From assembly GCA_035772405.1 (NCBI GenBank), contig JAYKKM010000255.1, positions 310,001 through 374,000 of the forward strand: a DNA stretch of 64,000 nt. The letters run 5' to 3'. Both the position numbers and the translations under genes were made by a program. Under the pieces are notes generated by a model. It did no database searches. It was not told the DNA's origin and saw only the letters and a list, made by a program, of their open reading frames with translations. The DNA comes from Chrysogorgia sp. JL179-B06 (taxonomy: Eukaryota > Cnidaria > Anthozoa > Scleralcyonacea > Chrysogorgiidae). How positions within the stretch are numbered: position 1 is the first letter of the stretch; the number at the start of each line of letters is the position of its first letter. Below are positions 1 through 7,756 of this stretch, one piece after another.

Positions 1-28
1 AATCACAGCATTTGATAGATGATATTGA

Positions 29-793
29 TTGTTATTATTTAGTGAAGGTGGTGCTGAAATATATATTCCTACAGCGTATAAAGTTGAATTACGTTTAACG
101 CGTGCATTAAATACAATTGTAATGATGGGTGCCAATCATGCTAATATGCCCATTGCTGATACTATAATTACCCTAGACGATTTTAAAATAAAAATTCCTG
201 TATTTAAACCAAAAAAACAATTATCAAATGCAATTAATACAGAAATGATGACCCATAATAAAGAAACATTATATTATACAACCAATTATCGTTGTATTAC
301 TGAATCATTAGCTGCAGGACGAAATTCACATCAAATAATCGATGTGTTTAATGGTAGCGTTCCTACACGTTTATATATTGTATTTTCTCCATTAGCAAAT
401 TGGAACGGGGCATATACTCAAAATATTTTTGAATTTAACTGGCCTAATTATGATAATGTTGAAGTTTCTGTAAATAATGCTGTTGCTGGGAGAATAGAAA
501 ATCATGCTGAAGCTTACTCAAAATTACGCTCTGTATTAAATCGTCACTATTCAGAAATGCCTATGACTTATAATGACTTTATGAACGGATATTGTATATT
601 AGCATTTGATTTAACAGATAATAGAGACTCTCATCTTTCAGTATTACCCATAAGACCGTCGGGAAATGTTAATGTTGATTTTCATTTTTCTCAAAATACA
701 ATTGCAGGTGCGTTAATTTTTATTGGTGAATTTCGAAATGAAATTAAAGTCGTAGGATTAAATACCCCTGCAAGATTATTACACAGCATTTAA
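29..793 (+). pseudogene. Polinton major capsid protein, C-terminal part (different lineage)
   Basis: Open frame of 254 codons without an ATG. An in-frame TGA lies at 26-28, so the N-terminal half is lost or lies left of the window. The text reads like the C-terminal jelly roll of the capsid family often labelled F54H12.2-like in animal genomes: YIPTAYKVELRL near the start, a central GSVPTRLYIVF segment, a GYCILAFDLT segment and a closing Gly-Asn-Val-Asn beta strand before FIGEFRNEIKV. In an intact element this protein forms the hexagonal capsomers of the shell. It is unlike the capsid gene of E1-E3, and its DNA is much more AT-rich, so it belongs to a separate, older Polinton. The family call rests on recalled pattern, not on a search. 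Confidence 0.6.
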
Positions 794-964
794 TTATCAA
801 CATTTGTAACAAATGTACAAAAAAATATGAAGAAAACAAAACCCATTACAACAAAGAATAGAATAAATAAACCAAAAATAAAAAACCCAGTTATTAACAA
901 AATACCACTAAATCGTGAACATATTCTTGTATTTCCACCGTTTTCAGCTTGCGCATAAAAAAAA

Positions 965-1500
965 ATGAATGAAGAAAAAAATGATGAATTAAAAAAAGAA
1001 GAGGAAAAAAAGACGAAAAAAATGATACTTCAAGAGATGATCATGATGATGATAATGATAGTGAAAATGATAGTGATGTTGTTAGCGATGATGTTAGTGA
1101 TGAAGTGGATAGTGAAAGTTCAATAACTTCTTATTCATCAAGTTGCGAAGATGATTTAAAATTTTTAGAAACATTAGTTCAATTAAATAAAATAAAGAAA
1201 AAAGCCTTTTTACCATCGTTAAAAAAATATCTTAAAGCAGATATTGATAACAAAAATACTTTGTTAGATGCTCAATTAATTAATAAATTACAATACATTG
1301 CTAAAAATATTTTAAATAAAAAAATTTCTATCCAACTTTCCAGTGATAATAAATATATTTTGAATAAGTTTTCTAAGAACAAAATAAAAGAAAAAGACTT
1401 AAGAATATTATTATCTGAGGATTTTCGTATCATCAACATATATAAAAAAGCATACAAATTGCTTAACCAACAAATAAAAAACAATGACCGCAGTAAATAA
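965..1500 (+). pseudogene. Degraded acidic ORF of the AT-rich Polinton relic
   Basis: An ATG at 965 opens a Glu/Lys-rich start. The frame then appears to shift in the A-run near 1014-1021, and the stretch from about 1021 to 1500 reads as an Asp/Ser-rich acidic segment followed by a Lys/Leu-rich helical tail of about 100 residues. The longest open piece begins at 1105 without an ATG. I do not recognise a domain. It lies between the capsid relic and the protease relic, on the same strand, so it was probably a structural or accessory gene of the same element. Low complexity and the A-run shift make the exact extent uncertain. Confidence 0.35.
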
Positions 1501-1735
1501 AATGCAATTAATTAATCCGAGTAAATTAAATGAAATTTTAGATTTAATCAAAAATGATCATGAAAACGAAAAATTATTGCAGGGAATTAACAACAAAAAT
1601 AATTTCGAACTTATTGAATGTAAAAATAAAATGAAAGAAGAAATGCAAAAAGTTAATAATGATCAACGTGTCGCAGAGAGTATGGTTAGTTTTTTAAAAA
1701 GACAACAAAATATGAAAAGAAAAAAAATGAACTAG
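1484..1735 (+). CDS. Small Lys/Asn-rich hypothetical protein of the relic element
   Basis: 83-codon ORF with an ATG that overlaps the end of the preceding frame by 17 nt, the kind of packed spacing seen in Polintons. The product is rich in Asn, Lys and Glu, predicted helical, with no cysteine pairs or hydrophobic segment. I recognise no family. Coding-like text continues after its stop in another frame, so this may be only the N-terminal piece of a broken gene. Confidence 0.3.
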   Translation: MTAVNKMQLINPSKLNEILDLIKNDHENEKLLQGINNKNNFELIECKNKMKEEMQKVNNDQRVAESMVSFLKRQQNMKRKKMN

Positions 1736-2171
1736 ATAATGAGGTTAACAATGATGAATCACCCGAGGTTAGGAAAACACCGACTGTGACAAGTGGGCAA
1801 CAAATAAAGAATTTCTTGAAAAGAAAAAAATTAAAATTAAAGATACAGATATAATAAAATTAAATTGTGTTGGAATAAACCATCATGATTTATTATACGA
1901 TTTAACGCATAATGTCAGCAAACAAAACATGTTCAATCTTACACAACATAAGCAGACGGTTGCTTTAAAAGAATTGAAAAAATTACATATGCCCGCATAT
2001 TATATACGTAATATAAAATTACGACAACGTTATATAAATTTGGGAAAAACAACTTCTGGTCTTTCTGCTGCGAGTAACGAAGAACCATCTACATCCCTCA
2101 CCACCCACATTCCTACCCCACCTTCAACACCCTATTCAACACAAAGAAAATGGCGACGAAAAAATCAATGA
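1736..2171 (+). pseudogene. Broken ORF remnant upstream of the protease relic
   Basis: Several short same-strand open stretches lie here. The clearest is 1929-2171, about 80 codons, with a basic N-terminal half and a Ser/Thr/Pro-rich tail just before the protease relic. Two in-frame stops near 1850 and shifts before 1929 separate it from upstream coding-like text. No domain recognised. Position and strand fit the gene string capsid, unknown, unknown, protease of one decayed Polinton. Confidence 0.3.
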
Positions 2172-2760
2172 ATTTACATTGTTTTTTAACCCAATTTTTA
2201 TTTACGAACGAGATTAATAAAATTTCAAAAATAAATAAGTTTTTAAATAAATATTATTTGGGTACATTTCCTGCAAATATTTTTCCTAAAAATTTTTTTT
2301 TATCCCTCGTGTTGGATTTGGAATACGGATGTAGCAGATCAAAACGGTCAACATTGGGTTGCTATATGGGTGGATAAAGAAAGAAATATGTATTTTTTGA
2401 TAGTTTTCCTAAAGATGTATTGTTTTATAAACGTGAATATTGATATGATTATAGTGTAAAAAAGTACTAAAATTTCAATATATTCAAAGCAAACAATTAC
2501 AATCCAAAAATACTACCGTGTGTGGGAATTGGAGTTTATTATATTTATACAATAAATGTCGTAATGAAGTCGAAAATAATAATAAACAAAAAATATTTAA
2601 AAATGAACGTATTAAAATAAAAAATGATATTAAATTAAAAAATAAAATAGAAACAATTTTGGATAGTGTACTAGTTAGAATATATAATAAAAAATGTAAA
2701 ACAAATTTTAAGAGTAATAACAATCAGTCATGTTGTAGTTTTAATAATGCCAATTTTTAA
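2150..2760 (+). pseudogene. Adenain-like cysteine protease relic
   Basis: Remnant of the Polinton maturation protease (PRO), related to adenovirus adenain. Three separated signatures remain in different frames: a segment ending in LGTFPANIFPK (about 2255-2296), the histidine motif NTDVADQNGQHWVAIW followed by FFDSF (about 2318-2405), and the nucleophile motif CGNWSLLYLYNK with an upstream Gln (about 2480-2560). Order and spacing match the His-Asp/Asn-Gln-Cys layout of adenain-type enzymes. At least two frame changes separate them, one in the T-run near 2290-2300 and another around 2430-2480, so no functional enzyme can be made. This is the only protease trace in the window. The 3' part is Asn/Lys-rich and may include unrelated sequence. 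Confidence 0.6.
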
Positions 2761-3087
2761 TTAAAAAACAAAAATTTAATTATTTACTGTGGTTTATTTA
2801 TTGTTTTTTTCTTCATGATCTCGATTAATTTTTTATTGCATTATACAGTGAAAAAAGGAACCCTCCTTTTTGTTTTATTTTGTTTTCTAAGGGTAACACT
2901 GTTACCCATCCAACCCCCTTTTTGTTTTTGTTTTTTGTTTTTTCTAAGGGTAACGCTCCTTCCATATCTTTTTCTTACCATGTTTTTTAAAAAATATAGT
3001 TGATGTGCCTATATATTTTTACCCCCCTAGGGAATATAGGACACTGTTACCAATCCAACCTCCTTTTTGTTTTCTTTTTCTTTTATA
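2761..3087 (+). repeat. Low-complexity T-rich junction DNA with short direct repeats
   Basis: No gene seen. The stretch holds several degenerate copies of an AAGGGTAAC...CCAACC...CTTTTTGTTTT phrase (near 2887-2950 and 3040-3085). It separates the AT-rich relic from rearranged H sequence. It looks like degenerate satellite or junction filler. Confidence 0.5.
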
Positions 3088-3919
3088 TAGTAGTATACGT
3101 AACAGAGTCACTAGGGTGGAACAAGAGCTAGAGAGGAGAGACGTATTACTCAGAGTAAAAAACAGACACATGGAGACATCATTCACAGATAATGATGATG
3201 GTAAGACAATAACAATAACAAATGGTGAGAGAACAACAACAACAACTTCTACAGGTTTTGTAAATCTTGAGAGTGATTATGACAACGTGACAAACGAGAG
3301 CTTTGATCTATTCAACAAACAATCTAATGAAATCGAAGAACGATTGAGAGCACTTAAGGTCTTTAATGAGAACCTTAGTGAGGAGAAAGTAAGGGTGGAT
3401 ATAAAGAGAATCAAGTTGATTAACAGAAAGATTAAGAAACTATATAAGAAGTCGATAGGTGAAGACGATATCTCGAGGGATATAGTTAATAGAACAAACG
3501 TTAACAGTAACGGCTCAGTCTTTTTTAAGTACACTAAGGAAGATGGGTCTAGAAGTGTACCAATTTTGATTATGAGACCTGAAAGGAGCGGTCTCGTTTT
3601 TAGTAGAAACAAAAACTCACAGACAAAAAAAGCTATCAACGAGTTCAAGCAAATGCTTGCAAATATCCCCAACCCATCGGAATCAACTGAAGAACAACCA
3701 GAAGATGATGGAGATGAAGGGCTGCTGGTAGACACATCCCCTGACGTCTCCTACATAAGAGGGTTGACTGATGGAGAAAACCGAGAGCACCAAGGTGTGG
3801 TAAACCCACCAAACACTATAGACCCACAATCAAGAATTGGTGATGATGGCGCTTTACAAGTTCAAGCAGATTATTATCAAAAAACAATAAACAAAACACT
3901 AGAGCAATTAGATATGACT
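3088..3919 (+). pseudogene. H: middle of the 480-aa membrane-anchored protein gene, inverted
   Basis: Codes, on the + strand, for text matching about residues 50-330 of the protein at 7757-9202: the RITRVEQE-like start, METSFTDNDDGKT, a DISRDIVNR block, and the Gly-Leu-Val/Ile-Tyr/Phe-Ser-Lys/Arg region. The N-terminal 50 residues of the same gene lie next door on the opposite strand (3920-4062), so this segment has been inverted. The membrane-spanning C-terminus is missing and the left flank is unrelated low-complexity DNA. The frame itself is open, so the inversion is the main damage. Confidence 0.75.
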
Positions 3920-4062
3920 GTTGCCCCGTATTCCTCGAGTATAGTATTGAGTCGGTTGACTTCGCTTTCTAACTGTTCGTCTGTATGTTCCTTAAACTTG
4001 TCACGCTCTTTTTCTTCCTCACGTTCTTTCATTTCGATGTCATCAAATCCTCCTTCAGCCAT
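3920..4062 (-). pseudogene. H: N-terminus of the 480-aa protein gene
   Basis: Starts with MAEGGFDDIEM at 4062, the same start as the E1 and E3 copies, and runs about 48 codons through the DEQLESEVNRL segment before the homology stops at 3920. There the inverted partner segment begins. It lies 7 nt downstream of the integrase stop, as in the intact copies, which confirms its original place in H. Confidence 0.75.
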
Positions 4063-4069
4063 TTATATA

Positions 4070-4790
4070 CTACTCGATATTTTGAATATCACTCTCTGGT
4101 ATCCATGAATTATGTTTACTGTCATAGCCAAGCCACTTAACCAAAGCTATCTTTTTACCCTTAACCTTCTTTCTCTTTAGTATCTTCTCGACCTTATAAA
4201 CATCGTCTTTTTTATCAAGAGCTGATAGCTCTTCCTCATAAAACTTACCAATGATAGGTTCCCCTTCATGGTCCTCTATCTCGTACACGGTAGGGTCACC
4301 ACGCATAACCTTTGACACTTTGAATAGCTCCTCAGTGAAGTTAGCCTCGTACCCCTTCGCGAATATGCTTTTGTACTTTGATATCCTGACAGTCTCACCT
4401 ACTTTGAACTTTGGTAGTGGGTAGTCACCGAAATGGTGTCCAAACAATGTCGTCCATACTTCGTTTTCGTTTTTCTTGCTCACATCTTTAGGTTTCATTA
4501 GAATAGTACTGTGTTTGGTATTGTTGTAATTCTCAACGAGCTGATCTAAAATGTCTATCCACTTATACGTTCCCTTACTGTAGAAGTACTTCCACATAGA
4601 CGTCTTGAGTGTTCTGTTAAACCGTTCCACGACTGCTGCCTTTTTATCAGAGTTCGTGCTAAAGTATTTCACGTCGTGTTTCTCCAATAGATCCTTCACA
4701 CCAACGTCATAGAATTCCTTACCATCATCGAACTGAGCCAACTTTGGATACTCACCAAATCTAACCTTAGCCTTCTCTAGTAACTCTGTG
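4070..4790 (-). pseudogene. H: integrase, C-terminal two thirds (split by E1)
   Basis: Encodes the second half of the rve-type catalytic core (QFDDGKEFYDVGV with the second Asp, AAVVERFNRTLK with the Glu) and the C-terminal chromodomain ending in KWLGYDSKHNSWIPESDIQ. The reading frame runs past 4790 into the E1 terminus, giving a nonsense N-terminal extension. The missing N-terminal part, with the first catalytic Asp, is at 21581-21951 on the far side of E1. The E1 target duplication TCTGTG (4785-4790) lies inside this gene. Confidence 0.9.
4785..4790. repeat. Target-site duplication of E1, left copy (TCTGTG)
   Basis: Six bases directly before the E1 terminus AGTAGTATAG. The same six bases follow the other terminus at 21581-21586. 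A 6-bp duplication is the known hallmark of Polinton integration. Confidence 0.93.
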
Positions 4791-4891
4791 AGTAGTATAG
4801 AAACTTGGGGTACCAGCACAGTTTTCAATTTTTCATGCTTCGCACCCAAAATTAGAAAACTGTGCTGTCACTCCCCAGTTTCGAGACTACT
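4791..4891. repeat. E1 left terminus, imperfect palindrome (hairpin)
   Basis: The outer arm AGTAGTATAGAAACTTGGGG pairs with CCCCAGTTTCGAGACTACT at the inner edge. An inner pair, AGCACAGTTTTC and GAAAACTGTGCT, surrounds a loop of about 32 nt. The first 50 bases also match, inverted, the right end of E1. The terminus is thus both a TIR and a self-complementary hairpin of about 100 bp. Confidence 0.85.
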
Positions 4892-4931
4892 AAAACGAGA
4901 CGAAATAAAATTCGTTAAAGTGAGATACGTC

Positions 4932-5168
4932 TTAGCTAGTGGGACTGAGAAGCCGCAACTCTCTTTTACGACTGGTCATCCTTTTTCCCAATGCAGTACG
5001 TTTAAACCTCTCGTCTAGTTCCTCACGTTCTACACTACTCTTAGTGAATAGTTGTCGTTTGAGCTCTATAATCTGGTAGATCCACGACAACTCTTTGTTG
5101 AGTCTCATTATCTTTTCCTCCACTGATTCACTACGTTCTACACTGCTATCCAAGGATCTAGAGATCAT
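4932..5168 (-). CDS. E1: small charged coiled-coil protein (78 aa)
   Basis: Begins MISRSLDSSVERSESVEEK and continues as a highly charged, Leu-spaced helix (NKELSWIYQIIELKRQLF) ending RELRLLSPTS. A clear homologue sits at the same place in E3 (61726-61962), with many conservative substitutions in frame, which supports real coding. No cysteines or membrane segment; no family recognised. The ATG lies in the loop of a strong inverted repeat (5135-5210), so the first codons come from one arm of that repeat. It is the last gene before the terminus at the ATPase end. E2 has no counterpart. Confidence 0.6.
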   Translation of the reverse strand: MISRSLDSSVERSESVEEKIMRLNKELSWIYQIIELKRQLFTKSSVEREELDERFKRTALGKRMTSRKRELRLLSPTS

Positions 5169-5210
5169 TACTGTGTGTGATCGCTAGAGCCTTGGAGAGT
5201 AGTGTAGAAC
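5135..5210. repeat. E1: internal inverted repeat around the start of the small coiled-coil gene
   Basis: Two arms of about 33 nt (from GTTCTACACTGCTATCC to TGGAGAGTAGTGTAGAAC) separated by about 10 nt. The E3 copy at 61681-61762 differs in sequence but keeps the pairing. Confidence 0.8.
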
Positions 5211-5306
5211 ACGGCGATACAAGGACGGTTTTCCAAAAGTTGGATCCATTAGGAATATACACGGTTTGGAAAAGTGTGGTGGGACCTGTTGGTAGGTATC
5301 GCTATG

Positions 5307-5864
5307 TTAGTAGACAGTGTCGCGCCCGTCTTCTTCGCTAGACTCGGAAGGCTTAGAAGAGTGGTTGTACACATGCTTACCAACAGTGATTCCACCAGAT
5401 AAAATGCCGATTAGTGGTAAGTAGGGTCTTACTTTCTCGACTATGCGATATACGTCACGTTTTAAGAGCTCGTCTTTCTTTAGTTCATTAGCTAGCTCTT
5501 CAGGGTTTTCGATAGCGTCGAATCCTCCAAGAGTACTACTAAACTTGCTAATAAGTAGGTCAGTCAGGAACTCGTTAGCTTTCTGCATCCTTTTACGTTC
5601 GTACTCGACGTACAGTTTGTCTATTACTTTGCTTGATGCTTTTTTAATGTAAGCGACTGATTTGTTCAGTTCTCCATCCTCAGCGAGTCTAGTCAGCTCG
5701 TCTCGTTTTTTGTCCACATCAGTTTGTGGGGTGTCGTCGACTTCCGGTGTGTCGTCGACTTGTGGTGTGTCGTTTACTTCTTCCGCAACAGTGGATTCTG
5801 CGTCTTGTATCTCTTCAATGAGATCGTCAATTGGTTCAAGATTTTTTGTCTTGCGCTTTGGCAT
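5307..5864 (-). CDS. E1: conserved Polinton protein of 185 aa, unknown function
   Basis: Starts MPKRKTKNLEPID, then an acidic, Asp/Thr-rich repeat-like linker, then a helical domain with KRDELTRLAEDGE, KASSKVIDKLY and FLTDLLISKF (residues about 60-135). A C-terminal hydrophobic stretch (PYLPLIGILSGGITVGKHVY) could be a membrane segment. Homologues occupy the same position in E2 (23399-23890) and E3 (60645-61196), always directly downstream of the packaging ATPase. A virion-internal or membrane-associated role is a guess. It has its own TATA-like motif at 5869-5885. The ATPase frame overlaps its start by 29 nt. Confidence 0.7.
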   Translation of the reverse strand: MPKRKTKNLEPIDDLIEEIQDAESTVAEEVNDTPQVDDTPEVDDTPQTDVDKKRDELTRLAEDGELNKSVAYIKKASSKVIDKLYVEYERKRMQKANEFLTDLLISKFSSTLGGFDAIENPEELANELKKDELLKRDVYRIVEKVRPYLPLIGILSGGITVGKHVYNHSSKPSESSEEDGRDTVY

Positions 5865-6486
5865 GTCCTATACTATACGATATGTTTTGTTTTCGCGGAA
5901 CAACTACTTCGTACGAGTACGGATGCCTTAGAAGTATCTCCAATCTTGCGTACTCGTTGTCTTTCAACTGTTTTATTATTTTCTCAATCTCCGTTTTATC
6001 AACTCCATTAAGATAATCGTCTGCAATGGTTTTCATATCGTTTCTGTTAGGGTTGTAGAATGTTACTAACTTTGAGATGTTCTCACGATATGGTTTACTA
6101 ATTGAGGTTAGTTGTTGTGTTATGACGAATGTGGACAGGTTGTAGTGTCTAGTAAAGGCTAGTTTGACTAGTTCGCTTGTTCTGTTTTTAACGTCCTGCC
6201 CACCAGCACAATCGTCTAATATTATCAACGAGTTGGTACCTCTGTAGGTCTCGGCTACGTATTTAAGAATTATGTTGACTTTATCCTGCTCACACTGAAT
6301 AGTGATAAAGTCTGGATCTTTCACGAATTTCCATTCTTTGTACGTATCGTTCCATTCGAATGTCGGACATATGAGAACAATGTAATCGAAGTGATTCATG
6401 TGTTCTTTCTCTATCATATCCAAGAGGTAACGCGTTTTGCCGCAGGCTGTCATACCAACAATTAGCATGTTAAAAGGCGTTTTCAT
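5836..6486 (-). CDS. E1: A32-like genome-packaging ATPase
   Basis: FtsK/HerA-superfamily ATPase that pumps DNA into capsids in related viruses. Walker A is GMTACGKT at residues 11-18, Walker B is LIILDDCA at 87-94, and ITQQ at 122-125 is the sensor-like motif. I chose the ATG at 6486 (MKTPFNML) rather than an upstream one at 6576, because E2 and E3 start at this point and a TATAGAATACTATATGT motif abuts it. Lacks one Ser-Ala pair present in E3 before the RHYNLS segment. Near the C-terminus a one-base difference from E3 carries the frame 29 nt into the next gene, so the last residues differ from the E3 copy. Core motifs are intact. Confidence 0.85.
   Translation of the reverse strand: MKTPFNMLIVGMTACGKTRYLLDMIEKEHMNHFDYIVLICPTFEWNDTYKEWKFVKDPDFITIQCEQDKVNIILKYVAETYRGTNSLIILDDCAGGQDVKNRTSELVKLAFTRHYNLSTFVITQQLTSISKPYRENISKLVTFYNPNRNDMKTIADDYLNGVDKTEIEKIIKQLKDNEYARLEILLRHPYSYEVVVPRKQNISYSIGHAKAQDKKS
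5869..5885 (-). promoter_or_regulatory. TATA-like late-promoter motif before the E1 185-aa gene
   Basis: Reads ACATATCGTATAGTATA on the minus strand, ending 4 nt before the ATG at 5864. One of many near-identical motifs before start codons in E1, E3 and H. Confidence 0.55.
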
Positions 6487-6503
6487 ATAGAATACTATAT
6501 GTT

Positions 6504-7734
6504 TTAGTATTGGATTGATTGTAGATCGTTGTTGATAAGGTTTACGAGTCCGTCGGAGAGTATGAATATTCTGCACATAACGTTCGCTGTTGTGACTTCT
6601 TTATTGATTTCCATCAATATTCCTGACTGAGTGTTCACGATCTTTTTTCCAGTGGCGACTTTCGCGCTATCTTCGATAGATCTAAGGTCAACAATCAAAG
6701 CGAAACCGTCTTTGTAAAACTTTTGGACAGTCATGTGCTGGTCACAGTCTAGTTTTTGTCCGAATATTCTTTTCGCTTCTCCCCAGAGTCTTGATTTTGG
6801 TATTCCTTGACTGTATACCATGTTCGGCACACCTTCTATGGTGAGTTTGACTGACTCTATGTTTGGATAGACGAACTCTTCACTATCAGTTCTTGTTTTG
6901 TTTGTGAAGAGTAAAACGACAGATTTCATCGATTTTTTCGGCAGATTAATATTCTCATTCATATAGTGTGATTCCTTTATCCCACTCCACAGTCTTCATT
7001 AGTGTGATGTGTTCATATGACAGAGATCTACCTGATGCGTATAGAGATGATATTTTATCAGCAATCTCTTGACTCTCGATAGTTTCGTACTCCAACTCAA
7101 GGTTCTCTAACGTGTAGCCAGCCACAGCTCATCCAGATTGAGCCACCATAATATCAGACGCTTTAGGTTTATACCTGAAATTGTTGTTCATGTTGTATGG
7201 TGCGTATAGACCGCGATCTTCTAGAATCTTGTCGATTTGAACCTTTTGTTTGGTGTCATTGATAGAGAACATCAGACCATCGCTAACTTTTTGTATGTCT
7301 CCACTGGCCTCGCCACTGTCGTCCTTTGAGATTAACTTTCGAAGGTTCTCGTTTGCTATGCCGTATTCAACCATCTGGTCTCGCTCACTGTTAGATTTCC
7401 AGAGGTCTTTGTACGTACCGATGACGCTTTCACCACTATTGTCATACACAGACTCACCAGCTAATTTTATCACCAGTCTCTCGAGTAGTAGTCTCGAAAG
7501 GTTGTTAAGAAACCATGATTTCACGTTTGAACTTTTAAAGTCGAATAGAAGATGGAGACTGGAGGGTACCAAACAAGTGTTACCTTTCGTTTTCGGGATG
7601 TCGATGTATAACTCCTCCCCTGGATTGGCTTTGTTAGGGTTTAGTGTTACAACATGACGGGTTCTTGTGCCTTTGATAGAAGATATTTCACGACGTCTAT
7701 ATCCAGGAAGCAACTCTTTTTCATTAGTATTCAT
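6504..7734 (-). pseudogene. E1: major capsid protein, broken
   Basis: Double-jelly-roll capsid protein (PY-type hexon). N-terminal landmarks: GEELYIDIPKTKG, LHLLFDFKSSNVKSWFLNNLSRLLLERLVVKL-like region, and GESVYDNSGES. C-terminal landmarks: INLPKKSMKSVVLLFTNKTRTDSEEF and LSDGLVNLINNDLQSIQY. Two lesions split it: a TGA at 7129-7131 in the segment before AGYTLENLELEYET, and a frame shift near 6960 just before NENINLP. About three residues are also missing near FRYKPKASD. In E2 the same gene is a single 412-codon frame. The start at 7734 follows the motif at 7739-7755. Confidence 0.85.
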
Positions 7735-7738
7735 ACTA

Positions 7739-7755
7739 TATATTATAACACATGT
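7739..7755 (-). promoter_or_regulatory. TATA-like motif before the E1 capsid gene
   Basis: Minus-strand ACATGTGTTATAATATA, 4 nt upstream of the capsid ATG. The same motif and spacing precede the E3 capsid gene at 58720-58736. Confidence 0.55.
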
Positions 7756-7756
7756 T

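Noticed and set aside
2815..3003. 62-codon T-rich ORF at 2815-3003
   Set aside because: Low-complexity Phe/Leu-rich translation of repetitive DNA without coding character.
3277..3735. Many long open frames antisense to genes (e.g. 3277-3735, 7250-7657, 8619-9224, 12993-13274)
   Set aside because: They mirror genuine coding frames, their text is Ser/Leu-rich nonsense, and they recur wherever the sense gene recurs.
4791..4891. The 100-bp palindrome at 4791 as a small independent MITE
   Set aside because: Only one TSD copy flanks it locally. The second copy and the matching terminus are at 21580, and H integrase resumes there, so it is the end of E1.
7129..7131. In-frame TGA in the E1 capsid and TGA at 58191 in the E3 480-aa gene as recoded (selenocysteine or readthrough) codons
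   Set aside because: The two TGAs are in different genes and absent from the other copies, and the E1 gene also has a frameshift. Ordinary decay explains both.
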